Assembly: GCF_001541095.1 (NCBI RefSeq)
Contig: NZ_LMXH01000006.1
Coordinates: 62,001 to 126,000 of the forward strand
Direction of reading: 5' to 3'
Length of the DNA: 64,000 nucleotides
From: Paenibacillus sp. FJAT-26967
GTDB lineage: Bacteria; Bacillota; Bacilli; Paenibacillales; NBRC-103111
Both the position numbers and the translations under genes were made by a program. This document shows positions 1 to 8,553 of the stretch, piece after piece. The notes below the pieces were generated by a model, which was given only the letters and a program-made list of their open reading frames with translations, was not told the origin of the DNA and searched no databases. Positions within the stretch are counted from its first letter, which is position 1, and every line of letters begins with the position of its first letter.

Positions 1-386
1 GCGACAAGCGTTGTCGGTTTGCCGTACTGCATGGATGCGTCGATGAATAGTTCGAGATCCCGCACAGTACTCGTGATGATTTTGGTCAAATAACTGTATG
101 GACCCGCAATCCTGTGGCACTCCGCCACTTCCGGAACCGTCCGCACGAACTCGACGTATCTTTTGCAATGCTCCGTCTCCATCAGGATGTAGGCTACGAC
201 GGTCTTACCCAAGGCATCAGGCGATACAGAAGCGCGATACCCGGTCAGAACCCCCCGATCCTCCAGACGACGGACACGTTCCGCTGCGGCCGGTGAAGTC
301 AGCCCCACCTTTTTCCCCAGCTCCGTCATACTGATGCGTCCGTTCTCCTGAAGAATGACTAATATATTGTGATCTGTGTGATCCAA
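1..386 (-). CDS. Lrp/AsnC family transcriptional regulator (3' end cut by window edge)
   Basis: About 128 codons are visible and the frame is still open at the left edge, so the last part of the RAM (ligand-sensing) domain is missing. The start is a TTG at 386 preceded by AAGGGGGAG. The N-terminal winged helix-turn-helix reads ILQENGRISMTELGKKVGL followed by SPAAAERVRRLEDRGVLTGY, the classic Lrp layout, and the beta-alpha-beta domain begins with AYILMETE. Such proteins are dimeric or octameric DNA-binding regulators that often respond to amino acids. It is divergent from the cysteine hydrolase at 576 and may regulate it, an inference from position only. The family call is firm; the ligand is unknown. 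Confidence 0.9.
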   Translation of the reverse strand, partial: MDHTDHNILVILQENGRISMTELGKKVGLTSPAAAERVRRLEDRGVLTGYRASVSPDALGKTVVAYILMETEHCKRYVEFVRTVPEVAECHRIAGPYSYLTKIITSTVRDLELFIDASMQYGKPTTLV

Positions 387-575
387 AACTAGCTCCCCCT
401 TTTCTTTATCTGCTATGAAATTTTCTGCTAGTTTTCCCTGACCTTCAAATTTTAAGTTATTATCGCAAGCGACTTACAAAGAAATGGATGAGGCGTTCAT
501 TTCCTTTCAGTATAATCTGTTCCATCCCTGCTTTGCCACGTAAAATATAAGCAGAAATGAAAGGAGCTGTTTAGT

Positions 576-1148
576 ATGCTAATCAGCAGCAACGCCGTCC
601 TTCTCCTTATCGACGTTCAAAGGGCTTTCGACCATCCGCGTTACGGCCGCAGAAACAATCCTCAGGCGGAAGCCAATATCGCACGGCTTCTCGAGACGTG
701 GCGCCGGACAGGACGGACCGTCATTCATATCCACCATATCGGTGTATCCCCGGACTCCCTGTTCCGCGAATATTCCGAAGCCGTCCTGCCTAAGCAGCAA
801 GCGCTGCCGCTGCCGGATGAGCTGGTGCTCCGCAAATCCGTGAACAGCGGCTTCATCGGCACAGATCTCGAAGAGCGGCTCCGCCGTCTGGGCTGCGACT
901 GTGTTGTTACGGCCGGACTTACCACGAATCACTGCGTCGAGACAACCACACGCATGTCAGGCAATCTGGGCTTTCCTACCATCCTTGTATCCGATGCCGC
1001 CGCAACTTTTGACCGGATCGGTCCGGACGGTAAACTTTATACGGCCGAGGATATTCATGCAATGACGCTTGCGAATCTTCACGAAGAGTTCGCTGTAATC
1101 GCGGATACGGCTGCCGTTATCCAAGCGGCAAATGTGACGGGAATCTAA
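576..1148 (+). CDS. Isochorismatase-family cysteine hydrolase
   Basis: The 190-residue product has the full cysteine-hydrolase triad: D13 in LLLIDVQ, K87 in LRKSVNSGF and C120 in TTNHCVETT. Length and fold match nicotinamidase/isochorismatase-like hydrolases, which act on amides or enol ethers in the cytoplasm. The substrate cannot be read from the sequence, and the nicotinamidase metal site is not evident. The ATG is preceded by AAAGGAG at a good distance, and a TATAAT hexamer lies at 511-516 without a convincing -35. It is transcribed divergently from an Lrp-type regulator, a common pairing for small catabolic enzymes in Firmicutes. Confidence 0.9.
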   Translation: MLISSNAVLLLIDVQRAFDHPRYGRRNNPQAEANIARLLETWRRTGRTVIHIHHIGVSPDSLFREYSEAVLPKQQALPLPDELVLRKSVNSGFIGTDLEERLRRLGCDCVVTAGLTTNHCVETTTRMSGNLGFPTILVSDAAATFDRIGPDGKLYTAEDIHAMTLANLHEEFAVIADTAAVIQAANVTGI

Positions 1149-1319
1149 TATCCGGTTTACGCTTGTCTGCTGCTTGCATCATTCTACCCGTTTATCGGAT
1201 GATTGCCTTTCTTTTATAAGACCTCACACGAAATGTTCGAAACATGTCGGTTTTAAATCTTCGTTCTCCCCATTTTTTTCCTATATCGGCTGTTACAAAA
1301 TCATTTAGGAGGTTTATGA
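1149..1319. other. Intergenic stretch before the DsbA-like gene
   Basis: I see no clear terminator for the preceding gene and no clean promoter. The region is AT-rich, and the only marked signal is the AGGAGG at 1307-1312, which serves the short reading frame that follows. Confidence 0.4.
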
Positions 1320-1391
1320 TTGCTAGAGCATATCTTCAATCCTGCTGATCTTTTAAAGCAAGAAATACTAACAGCAGAAACCTGTACATGA
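1320..1391 (+). CDS. Possible 23-residue leader peptide
   Basis: A TTG codon sits 7 nt after a perfect AGGAGG (1307-1312) and opens 23 codons ending in a TGA at 1389. The predicted peptide begins MLEHIFNPADLL and ends AETCT. An ATG at 1316 in another frame would give a 10-residue peptide, but it lies only 3 nt from the ribosome site. The strong ribosome site has no other gene to serve, since the next gene has its own at about 1446. It could be a leader peptide or a small protein upstream of the DsbA-like gene. No homology is claimed. Confidence 0.35.
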   Translation: MLEHIFNPADLLKQEILTAETCT

Positions 1392-1457
1392 ATGAATCGT
1401 AACAATACCTGTAAGGAAGCCCGGAAAAACCTAGGCTCCAAAAAAGGGGGAGGCAAG

Positions 1458-2675
1458 ATGGGGAAAAAACGGCAAAGAAAGAAACTTCCGGCCGGGTACA
1501 AAAAAATAAAAGAACCCGGCTTCTGGGCCCAGTTATTAAAGGTCCTTCTATTCATGGCTGGTTTAGCCGTGCTTCACTACATACTGGATTGGCTGCAAAG
1601 ACGGCTCTTTTTCCCTCAAGACGGGTGGGCATTTTATTCAACCGTTAATATCCTGCCCGCATTTCTGATTGCTTTTCTGGTCATGCTGGGCTGGTGGATG
1701 GGAAGCTCACGCAGAAGTAAAGCAATCCTGCTTGGTACTTATGCAGCAGTCGCTGCAATATCTGTACTCAGCCTGCTCACCTACCAGTACCTGGATAAGG
1801 ATGGCATACACGTAAACAGATTCTGGAGCGGAGAGAAGCTCACGCCCTGGTCTTCTGTCAGCCAAGTTGCATTCGAGCCGCGAATGTCGGGCGGCAAAAC
1901 CAATCATCTGCAAATACGATCCACATTCTTCTCCAAAGAAGCAGAGGCTTTTACCCTTATATGGGTCGATAAAAGAGAAATCAGTACCGCTAAAAAGAAA
2001 ATTCAAGCACAAAAAATCCCGGTTACAGTCCGTCCTATGGATCTTGCGGAGGCCAGAGCAATTAACCGGTATAAAGAAGACAACCGTAATGCGGTTTTGG
2101 AACTCCTGGACTTGAAAGACCCTGCCCCCTCCGCAGGACGTCCGATCATGGGTAGCACGAAAGCCAAGGTAGAAATTGCGCAAGTGTGCGCCGTTACGGA
2201 TAACGAATGCCTCAAGCTTCATGACGAAATATATGAAGCGTTCAAAGATTCCGTCATGAATAACGAGATACGCTTCCGTTTCATTCATTATCCCGTTCTG
2301 GAGGACTCGGAAACGGCTGCTTACGCAGGAGAAGCCATATTCAGACAGAACCCTCTCTCCTTCCAGAAATATTTCCGGGAAATCGCTTCTCGGCGGGGGG
2401 CGAGCTGGACCTCCGCCAACCTCGCGACACTTATCCAGACCCGTCTGCCGGGGATTGATGCTGACCGGGTCATGCGGGAACTGAATACCGTCAGTGTCTA
2501 CAATGCGGTATCGCGCGATCATAATGAAGCGTTGTTAATGGGGGCTGAAGAGACACCGGCGTTTTTTGTGAATGGACGCAAACTGCCTGATGTTACGGCG
2601 GATAAAAGCAAGGAAGAGATCAGTAAGGAGATCCAGGCTGTGATTAATGAGGCGCTCGGTAAGAGTTCCTTTTGA
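1458..2675 (+). CDS. Membrane protein with C-terminal DsbA-like thioredoxin-fold domain, no CxxC
   Basis: The ATG at 1458 is chosen because GGGGGAGG precedes it; an in-frame ATG at 1392 would add 22 residues but lacks a ribosome site. The 405-residue product starts with a very basic stretch (MGKKRQRKK), then three membrane segments at about 25-44, 62-81 and 91-110, then a PH-like stretch to about 190, then a DsbA-like domain. The cis-proline loop is clear (EETPAFFVNGR, proline about 367). The usual CxxC is replaced by two cysteines six residues apart (C244 and C251, CAVTDNEC). It is probably anchored facing outward. Either the redox centre is altered or the domain is a binding module. A terminator follows at 2713. 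Confidence 0.85.
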   Translation: MGKKRQRKKLPAGYKKIKEPGFWAQLLKVLLFMAGLAVLHYILDWLQRRLFFPQDGWAFYSTVNILPAFLIAFLVMLGWWMGSSRRSKAILLGTYAAVAAISVLSLLTYQYLDKDGIHVNRFWSGEKLTPWSSVSQVAFEPRMSGGKTNHLQIRSTFFSKEAEAFTLIWVDKREISTAKKKIQAQKIPVTVRPMDLAEARAINRYKEDNRNAVLELLDLKDPAPSAGRPIMGSTKAKVEIAQVCAVTDNECLKLHDEIYEAFKDSVMNNEIRFRFIHYPVLEDSETAAYAGEAIFRQNPLSFQKYFREIASRRGASWTSANLATLIQTRLPGIDADRVMRELNTVSVYNAVSRDHNEALLMGAEETPAFFVNGRKLPDVTADKSKEEISKEIQAVINEALGKSSF

Positions 2676-2712
2676 CTGCTGCTAATTTTTAACTCCTATT
2701 CCAAAAGAACGG

Positions 2713-2741
2713 AACGTCTGTGGATCCCGCAGACGTTTTTT
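2713..2741 (+). terminator. Intrinsic terminator after the DsbA-like gene
   Basis: AACGTCTG pairs with CAGACGTT across a 9-nt loop and is followed by six T residues. Confidence 0.85.
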
Positions 2742-2940
2742 GTCCGTTCTCCTGCGCGTTACTGAAAAATAACGGACCTCTATTTCTGTCAGGTGTTCAA
2801 ATAAATCATTCAGGAAAATTATGTAACATTTCGATCAAATGATTCGTTATGGCATGTAGAACAACCTCAATCGGACAGTAGGCGGTAAACGCTCTAGTTC
2901 TTAAGACGTAGAATTTTTAATTTGTCTAACATAAGAGGGG

Positions 2941-3591
2941 ATGAACTCGATTTTATTTAATAGAAAACGGCTGTATGTAACCGGCTTGCTCCTGCTTCTA
3001 GCCGGAAGTTATGCATCGGTAAACCAATACCCGCCAACCCGTATGCAATCTGAAAAATCCGTTAATCAGGAGGGATTTCTATTATCCACTTCTCAAGCCG
3101 ACTATAAGGTATATAAAGATCTTAAAGAACTGGAGTCTTTTTCAAAAGTAATTGTAGAAGCCCAAGTTGTATCCACGGCTAAAGTAGAAGAATTCACTCA
3201 GAATGGCCATAAGATTGATGCGGCAGGTAAAGTCGATGTGAAAGTAAACCAGTCCTTTAAAGGAGATCTTAATCCCGGTGACATCATTACCGTGTATGAA
3301 CCGGGCTATATGGAGGATGGGATGTATGTAAATACGGAAGGGTACAAAAACATGACCGCAAGCGGGAAATATATGCTCTTCTTAGCTAAATCACCCGAAG
3401 GGGTCTACGCCATTAGAGGTCTGTACCAGGGGAAATTCGATTTAACGATTAGCCAGCCTGCTAAGGAAAGCGATTATAAAACGACAAAGTATACGCTGCA
3501 GGAGTTCGACAAGCTTGATTATGTCGGAAGAGAAGTCGGCCAATTTAATAACCTGAAGAAAGAAGTGCTCTCTAAATACGGGTCCAAATAA
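2941..3591 (+). CDS. Exported hypothetical protein
   Basis: The product has 216 residues. The N-terminus is a signal peptide or signal anchor: a basic start (FNRKRLYVTG) then LLLLLAGSYASV. The remainder is hydrophilic, with a beta-rich middle (VIVEAQVVSTAKVEEF, VDVKVNQSFKGDLNPGDIITV, KYMLFLAKSPEGVYAI) like an extracellular beta-sandwich. I do not recognise a family. AGAGGGG abuts the ATG with no spacer, so the true start is slightly uncertain. It stands alone between two terminators, so it is probably monocistronic. Confidence 0.8.
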   Translation: MNSILFNRKRLYVTGLLLLLAGSYASVNQYPPTRMQSEKSVNQEGFLLSTSQADYKVYKDLKELESFSKVIVEAQVVSTAKVEEFTQNGHKIDAAGKVDVKVNQSFKGDLNPGDIITVYEPGYMEDGMYVNTEGYKNMTASGKYMLFLAKSPEGVYAIRGLYQGKFDLTISQPAKESDYKTTKYTLQEFDKLDYVGREVGQFNNLKKEVLSKYGSK

Positions 3592-3625
3592 AAAATGCCC
3601 TGCCGGTCTCTCCGGCAGGGCATTT
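3589..3625. terminator. Bidirectional hairpin terminator between exported protein and tRNA-Thr
   Basis: A 14-bp perfect stem (AAATGCCCTGCCGG with its complement, 5-nt loop). On the minus strand it is followed by TTTTTT, so it can end the tRNA transcript arriving from the right. On the plus strand it directly follows the stop codon at 3591 but the T-run is short. Confidence 0.85.
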
Positions 3626-3708
3626 GGTATAGGATCGCACAGTTAAAAAACGCGACTCCTCGTTAATCGAGAAACCGCGTTAGTGTCAAGTTCATATGTT
3701 TATAAAAA

Positions 3709-3780
3709 TGCTGGTGAAGGGAATTGAACCCCCGGCCTACGCATTACGAGTGCGTTGCTCTACCCCTGAGCTACACCAGC
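3709..3780 (-). tRNA. tRNA-Thr (anticodon CGT)
   Basis: The minus strand folds into a full cloverleaf. The acceptor stem is GCTGGTG with CACCAGC, the D-arm is GCTC/GAGC, and the anticodon stem ACGCA/TGCGT closes the loop CTCGTAA, giving anticodon CGT (reads ACG). The T-loop is TTCAATT. The discriminator is A and CCA is not encoded. A sigma-A promoter lies just upstream. Confidence 0.95.
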
Positions 3781-3822
3781 ATATTCCGCTACAAATAATG
3801 CCGGTCAAAACCGACCTGTATT

Positions 3823-3852
3823 AGAATACAATGCGTCTGCGTATTTTGTCAA
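3823..3852 (-). promoter_or_regulatory. Sigma-A promoter for tRNA-Thr
   Basis: On the minus strand a perfect TTGACA (3847-3852) is followed by an 18-nt spacer and TATTCT (3823-3828). It is about 40 nt before the tRNA 5' end. Confidence 0.75.
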
Positions 3853-4036
3853 GCGCCAAACCGACCTGTTTCCTCTCCAGTTTACAGGATCGGACAAGCT
3901 TTTCACGACTATGGATTTTATTGGGGAAGTCTCTTCTCGTACAGACGGTATTCAAGGCAGCCATATTTATGATACACTAAAAGGAAACATATGTTCCTAT
4001 TTGAGTTTCGACGACCAACGGGAGGCTCCTGAATCC

Positions 4037-5068
4037 ATGAATCCAGTCCAATATGAAGAAGTAAAAGCCAAGCAAGTCCTTAATCCGGTTAAAGAACCCT
4101 CCATGCCGTTTGAGCACTCGATCAATCCTTACCGCGGATGCCAGCACGGCTGCAGCTTCTGTTATGCCCGTGCTATGCATTCGTTTCTCGGGATGAACGG
4201 AGACGATACGTTCCAGCGTCAAATTCTGATGAAGACCAACGCCCCCGAAGCGCTGCGGGAACAGCTCCGCAAAGCGGAACGCTCGCGCAAAGGGTTGGCG
4301 GGCATAGGCCGCATAGCGATCGGCACGGCAACCGATCCTTACCAGCAGGCCGAAGGCAGAGCGAAGCTGACGCGCGGATGCCTGGAGGTGCTGGCGGATT
4401 ATCCGGTGCCCGTCTCCATCACGACCCGCTCCCCGCTGATTCTGCGGGACCTGGATCTGCTCCGGCGGATGCGGATTACTTCTGTGAATATCAGCCTGAA
4501 TACGCTAAATACAGCCGTTTGGCGGAATTTTGAACCGGGGGCGCCATCCCCTGCCAAACGGCTGGAGACCGTCCGCAGGCTTGCAGATGCCGGCATTCCC
4601 GTCGGCATCTTCGCGGCTCCCCTGCTCCCATATATAACGGATGGGCGGCAAGAGCTTGAAGCCCTTTTCGCAGCCGCTGCCGAGAGCGGCGCGAAGTTTG
4701 TGATGACCTCGTACCTCAGGCTCAGCGCCTCCGATGTGAAGGTATGGTTCTTCGAGTCTATCCGGCGGCACTATCCTCATCTCACGGGCGCATACGCCAA
4801 GCTCTACGAGCGTTCGGCCTATGCGCCCAGGGAATACCGCGCCCCCGTCCAGCACTATATCGACGGGCTCAGGGAGCGGTATGGGCTTGGCGATGCGGAA
4901 GAGGAAGATGGGGCGGACACCCAAGACGCTCTCCCCTCCGACTCAGTCCGTGAAACCGGTCCGTTCCCGCTGGAGGTGCCATGGCTGCCGCTAGAGCAAG
5001 AGCCTAATCATGCCGGGGAAGAACGGCAAGCGGATGAACCGCCGACTCAGCTCTATTTTGCATTCTGA
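4037..5068 (+). CDS. Radical SAM protein, SPL/Rv2578c-like family
   Basis: The radical SAM cluster motif is clear as CQHGCSFCYAR (CxxxCxxC), preceded by SINPYRG, which is typical of the spore photoproduct lyase-like/Rv2578c subgroup. These proteins bind a 4Fe-4S cluster and cleave S-adenosylmethionine; the substrate of this subgroup is not established. I prefer the ATG at 4037 with GGGAGG 11 nt upstream, giving 343 residues, because the protein then begins right before the conserved EEVKAKQVLNPVK region. An in-frame ATG at 3911 would add 42 residues, but that stretch has no ribosome site. The C-terminal ~50 residues are acidic and low-complexity. The Nudix gene follows after 112 nt. Confidence 0.88.
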   Translation: MNPVQYEEVKAKQVLNPVKEPSMPFEHSINPYRGCQHGCSFCYARAMHSFLGMNGDDTFQRQILMKTNAPEALREQLRKAERSRKGLAGIGRIAIGTATDPYQQAEGRAKLTRGCLEVLADYPVPVSITTRSPLILRDLDLLRRMRITSVNISLNTLNTAVWRNFEPGAPSPAKRLETVRRLADAGIPVGIFAAPLLPYITDGRQELEALFAAAAESGAKFVMTSYLRLSASDVKVWFFESIRRHYPHLTGAYAKLYERSAYAPREYRAPVQHYIDGLRERYGLGDAEEEDGADTQDALPSDSVRETGPFPLEVPWLPLEQEPNHAGEERQADEPPTQLYFAF

Positions 5069-5180
5069 ATGTACCCCCCTGGATGAATCCGCTCCATCAT
5101 GCGCCCGGAGTGGTCCTTCTTCGGATTTATATGATATATTTCGTTTAGATTCCAGCAACGTTAGAAGGAAGGGATTTTCC

Positions 5181-5831
5181 ATGCACCAGGAAATATTCGA
5201 TATCTATGACGAAGAAACCAACCACATCGGCACAGCCCCCCGGGCAGAGGTACATGCCAAGGGGTACTGGCACCAGACATTTCACTGCTGGCTCGTACGG
5301 CCGGAAGGCGACCGGCGGATGGTCTTGTTCCAGCAGCGCCAGTCTACCAAAGACACGTTCCCGGATCTGTATGATATAACGGCCGCCGGCCACATGACTG
5401 CGGGTGAAACGATCCGTGAAGCGGCACGCGAGCTCGAAGAGGAGCTCGGGCTTTCCGCAAACTTCGATGTTCTGTCACTCTTGTTCACGACCCGCTATGA
5501 AGCGCGGGGTACCGTGTCAGGCAAGCCTTTTATCGACCGGGAAATCTGCCATGTCTTCGGTTATTCAAGCGATCTTCCGCTAACGGCGTATAAGCTTCAG
5601 CAGGAAGAAGTCGCCGGCCTGTATGAAGCGGATTTAGAGCAGCTGACGGCGCTTTTCGAGGGCAAGGCGGGCTCAATCGAGATCCGCGGGGTGTCAGCCG
5701 AACCATCTGCCGCTGGCGCAGCGGCTGCCCCGCTCCCCGTCCTTACCGCCCGTATCGTGCGCAAAGAGGACTTCGTTCCCCATCCGGACGATTACTACCT
5801 TCGCGTCCTGGATATGCTACGGAAGCTCTAA
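5181..5831 (+). CDS. Nudix hydrolase, isopentenyl-diphosphate-isomerase-like subgroup
   Basis: The ATG at 5181 has AAGGAAGGG upstream; the frame is open further upstream but without a ribosome site. The product has 216 residues. The Nudix box is GHMTAGETIREAARELEEELG, one residue shorter between the first E and REL than the textbook pattern. This spacing occurs in some Nudix proteins related to isopentenyl-diphosphate isomerase, and the N-terminus (IFDIYDEETNHIGTAPRAEVHAKG...WHQTFHCWL) fits that group. It probably hydrolyses a nucleoside-diphosphate derivative using Mg2+; the substrate is unknown. The segment around residues 165-195 is Ala/Pro-rich and poorly conserved in appearance. Confidence 0.88.
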   Translation: MHQEIFDIYDEETNHIGTAPRAEVHAKGYWHQTFHCWLVRPEGDRRMVLFQQRQSTKDTFPDLYDITAAGHMTAGETIREAARELEEELGLSANFDVLSLLFTTRYEARGTVSGKPFIDREICHVFGYSSDLPLTAYKLQQEEVAGLYEADLEQLTALFEGKAGSIEIRGVSAEPSAAGAAAAPLPVLTARIVRKEDFVPHPDDYYLRVLDMLRKL

Positions 5832-5884
5832 TGCAGCCGGGCCGGGACACCGGCGGATTACGCACCCTTCTGGGCGGGCGGAAT

Positions 5885-5915
5885 ACATTGTTGCATAAGT
5901 AAGTTCCAACAATGT
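5885..5915. promoter_or_regulatory. Inverted repeat upstream of the SDR gene (possible operator)
   Basis: ACATTGTTG (5885-5893) and CAACAATGT (5907-5915) form perfect 9-bp arms around a 13-nt spacer, 18 nt before the SDR start codon. It has no T-run, so an operator or RNA hairpin is more likely than a terminator. Confidence 0.4.
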
Positions 5916-5932
5916 GTTCCAGGAGGTTTGTC

Positions 5933-6832
5933 ATGTATCCCATTTATCCTTATGTAGGCAAAGAAACCGTCTGTAAAGAGCAGCCGATCTCCTTTCCCGC
6001 GCAGCACCAGGCCCGCCAGCCGGGGATAGAATCCATCATGTCCCCAAGACCCATCTCGGAGAATCCTTATTACAACGGCAGCGGCAAACTTCGGGATAAG
6101 GTCGCCCTGATTACAGGCGGCGACAGCGGTATCGGACGCGCGGCTGCGATTTCCTTCGCCAAAGAAGGCGCTGATCTGGCTATCGTGTTCCTCTATGAGT
6201 GGAGCGATGCCGAAGAAACCAAAGCCCGAATCGAACAGCTGGGACGCCGCTGCCTCCTCATCCAAGCGGACTTGCGCTGTAAAGAGGCCAGCTGCGAAGC
6301 TGTTGAACGGACGCTGGCGGCTTACGGCAAATTGAATATACTCGTTAACAATCATGCGGTCCAGTTCCCGCAGCTGGGTATTCTGGCCATATCGGAGGAG
6401 CAGCTGCTGGACACGTACAGAACCAACGTATTCCCTTTCTTCTTCATGACCCAGGCTGCGCTGCCTCATCTGCCGTGCGGATCCGCTATTATTAACACCG
6501 CCTCTATTACCGCTTATCAGGGTAAGAAGGATCTCATTGACTATTCATCGACCAAAGGCGCCATTGTCTCCTTTACCCGCTCACTCGCTCTCTCCCTGGT
6601 CGAGCAGGGCATTCGGGTGAATGCAGTCGCGCCGGGTCCGATCTGGACACCGCTTATCCCTTCCAGCTATTCGGCGGAGACGGTGAGCACATTCGGGACG
6701 GATGTGCCAATGAAGCGTGCCGGTCAGCCTTTTGAATTGGCCCCCGCTTATGTGTATCTGGCCAGCGATGATTCCAGCTATGTGACCGGTCAGACTATCC
6801 ACGTCAACGGCGGCGGAATGATCACTACTTAG
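5933..6832 (+). CDS. SDR-family oxidoreductase (general-stress-protein-39-like)
   Basis: The start at 5933 has a perfect AGGAGG; the product has 299 residues. The NAD(P)-binding motif is TGGDSGIGRA at 61-70, NNHA follows at about 139-142, and the catalytic residues are S191, Y204 and K208 (YSSTK). The extended N-terminus of about 50 residues before the Rossmann fold is typical of the YdaD/YhdF-like stress-induced SDRs of Bacillus. It is a cytoplasmic dehydrogenase or reductase with unknown substrate. The gene appears monocistronic, with an inverted repeat upstream and a terminator at 6877. NNHA replaces the more usual NNAG. Confidence 0.9.
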   Translation: MYPIYPYVGKETVCKEQPISFPAQHQARQPGIESIMSPRPISENPYYNGSGKLRDKVALITGGDSGIGRAAAISFAKEGADLAIVFLYEWSDAEETKARIEQLGRRCLLIQADLRCKEASCEAVERTLAAYGKLNILVNNHAVQFPQLGILAISEEQLLDTYRTNVFPFFFMTQAALPHLPCGSAIINTASITAYQGKKDLIDYSSTKGAIVSFTRSLALSLVEQGIRVNAVAPGPIWTPLIPSSYSAETVSTFGTDVPMKRAGQPFELAPAYVYLASDDSSYVTGQTIHVNGGGMITT

Positions 6833-6876
6833 ACTTGCATGCTTGCATACCTGCATACTCAGCAGTCCACTTAAGC

Positions 6877-6911
6877 AAAAGAGTGCGGGACAGCTCCCGC
6901 GCTCTTTTTTG
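6877..6911 (+). terminator. Intrinsic terminator after the SDR gene
   Basis: AAGAG-GCGGGA pairs with TCCCGC-CTCTT around the loop CAGC, followed by a T6 run. Confidence 0.88.
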
Positions 6912-7034
6912 ATCGTATCTTGCAGGTTCATAAATGCCATTTATCCTTCATTGCTTTATCCGATTAAACCCTCTATAATACATCCCTGTACTCAACATAG
7001 GTATACAAAAGGTGCAATAAAGGAGTCCTTCTAA

Positions 7035-8516
7035 ATGTCTAACGAACCGCGCAAACTCGGTTTGCTTCCGCTCATTTCTCTTGTCGTCGGTTCAATGATC
7101 GGGGGCGGAATCTTCAGCATGCCCGCCGATATGGCGCAGGATGCGGGAAGCGGCGCGGCCCTGATCGGATGGGTGCTTACCGGTCTCGGAGTCATCATGC
7201 TCGCCCTTACTTTTCAAAGTCTAGCTAATCGGCTGCCTCATCTGGATAATGGAATTGTCCGTTATGCCGAGACGGGGTTCGGCCGTTTTGTCGGTTTTAT
7301 AAGCGCCTGGGGGTATTGGCTTGCTAACATGCTTACGATAGTCGCAAGCTCTGTGCTGCTTTTCGGGGCGCTCGATTATTTTGTCCCTATCTTTGACGGA
7401 GGCAACAATCTCCTTGCCATTCTTCTGGCTTCCATTCTCATTTGGCTCCTTCATGCCCTGCAGTTAGCCGGTATGAGAGAGGCGACTTCCGTCCATATCG
7501 TGGTGACCATGGCGAAGCTCATCCCTGTGCTTGTCTTCATCGCGATTACGGCTGTATTCTTCCATTCTCCGACATTCCTGGCGGATCTGTGGACGACTGC
7601 CGTATCCTCTCCATACGAACCGGTCAGACTGACCGATGTGGGAGGCCAGATTAAGCAGGCCATGTTCGTAACCGTCTGGGCCTTCCTCGGCGTAGAAGGT
7701 GCCGTCGTCCTGTCAGGACGCGCCAAGCGCAAGTCCGATGTCGGCAAAGCAACCGTTATCGGGCTGATCGGCACACTCGTCCTGTACATGCTGCTCTCTC
7801 TGCTTTCCTACGGAGTGATGAGCAGAGAAGAGCTGGCGGGACTGCAGACCCCGTCTGCCGCTTATGTGCTCGAAGCCGCGGCAGGTCCATGGGGGGCTCT
7901 GCTGATCAACGCAGGGCTGATCGTCTCCCTGCTGGGGCTGCTGCTCGGCATGTCACTCTTGTCGGCGGAGACATTGTTCGTAGCCTCCAAGCGGCACATT
8001 ATGCCGCGCTGGCTGTCCCGTGAGAACGGCAGGGGAGCTCCCTCTGCCGCTTTATGGATGACGACGGGGACGGTGCAGCTGTTCCTGCTGCTCGTGGTCC
8101 TGGCATCCTCAACTTACCGCGCGCTCTACCTGGTAGCGACTACCGCTGCCCTGATGCCGTACCTTCTCTCCGCTCTCTTTCTGGTTAAAATGGCCTTGAG
8201 CGGTAAAGCTTACGGACACTCTGCGGATAAGCTGCCGGATGCAGCCTCCGCCACATGGTCATCCGTGCGTACGCGCGAGCTGCTATTCGGCTGCACGGCT
8301 TTTCTCTACTCCCTGTTCCTGCTCTATGCGGCGGGTATAAATAATTTGCTCTACGTTTGTATGCTGTACGCGTTTGGCCTGCTCTTCTATTCATTCTCCG
8401 GTACAAATAGAGGCGGCCCTATCTCCATGTACCGGCCGGCGGAAGCCTTCGTCGCTTCTGCGATCGTGGTTCTTGCCCTCTACTCCGCCTACCTGTTTAT
8501 CACAGGAAATGCATGA
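7035..8516 (+). CDS. APC-family basic amino acid/polyamine antiporter
   Basis: The 493-residue protein is almost entirely hydrophobic with about 12-13 membrane segments. It begins LGLLPLISLVVGSMIGGGIFSMP, the unwound TM1 substrate motif (GSMIGGGIF) of the APC superfamily. The family look is that of arginine/ornithine or lysine antiporters (ArcD/YdgI-like): VWAFLGVEGAVVLSGRAKRKSDVGKATV matches their TM6 region. It exchanges amino acids across the cytoplasmic membrane; exact substrate is inferred only at class level. The ribosome site is AAAGGAG. It is monocistronic, with a long hairpin after it. No arginine deiminase genes are nearby. Confidence 0.88.
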   Translation: MSNEPRKLGLLPLISLVVGSMIGGGIFSMPADMAQDAGSGAALIGWVLTGLGVIMLALTFQSLANRLPHLDNGIVRYAETGFGRFVGFISAWGYWLANMLTIVASSVLLFGALDYFVPIFDGGNNLLAILLASILIWLLHALQLAGMREATSVHIVVTMAKLIPVLVFIAITAVFFHSPTFLADLWTTAVSSPYEPVRLTDVGGQIKQAMFVTVWAFLGVEGAVVLSGRAKRKSDVGKATVIGLIGTLVLYMLLSLLSYGVMSREELAGLQTPSAAYVLEAAAGPWGALLINAGLIVSLLGLLLGMSLLSAETLFVASKRHIMPRWLSRENGRGAPSAALWMTTGTVQLFLLLVVLASSTYRALYLVATTAALMPYLLSALFLVKMALSGKAYGHSADKLPDAASATWSSVRTRELLFGCTAFLYSLFLLYAAGINNLLYVCMLYAFGLLFYSFSGTNRGGPISMYRPAEAFVASAIVVLALYSAYLFITGNA

Positions 8517-8553
8517 GCCGCCGAGATAAAGCGAACGAGCTGCAACGATGCAT

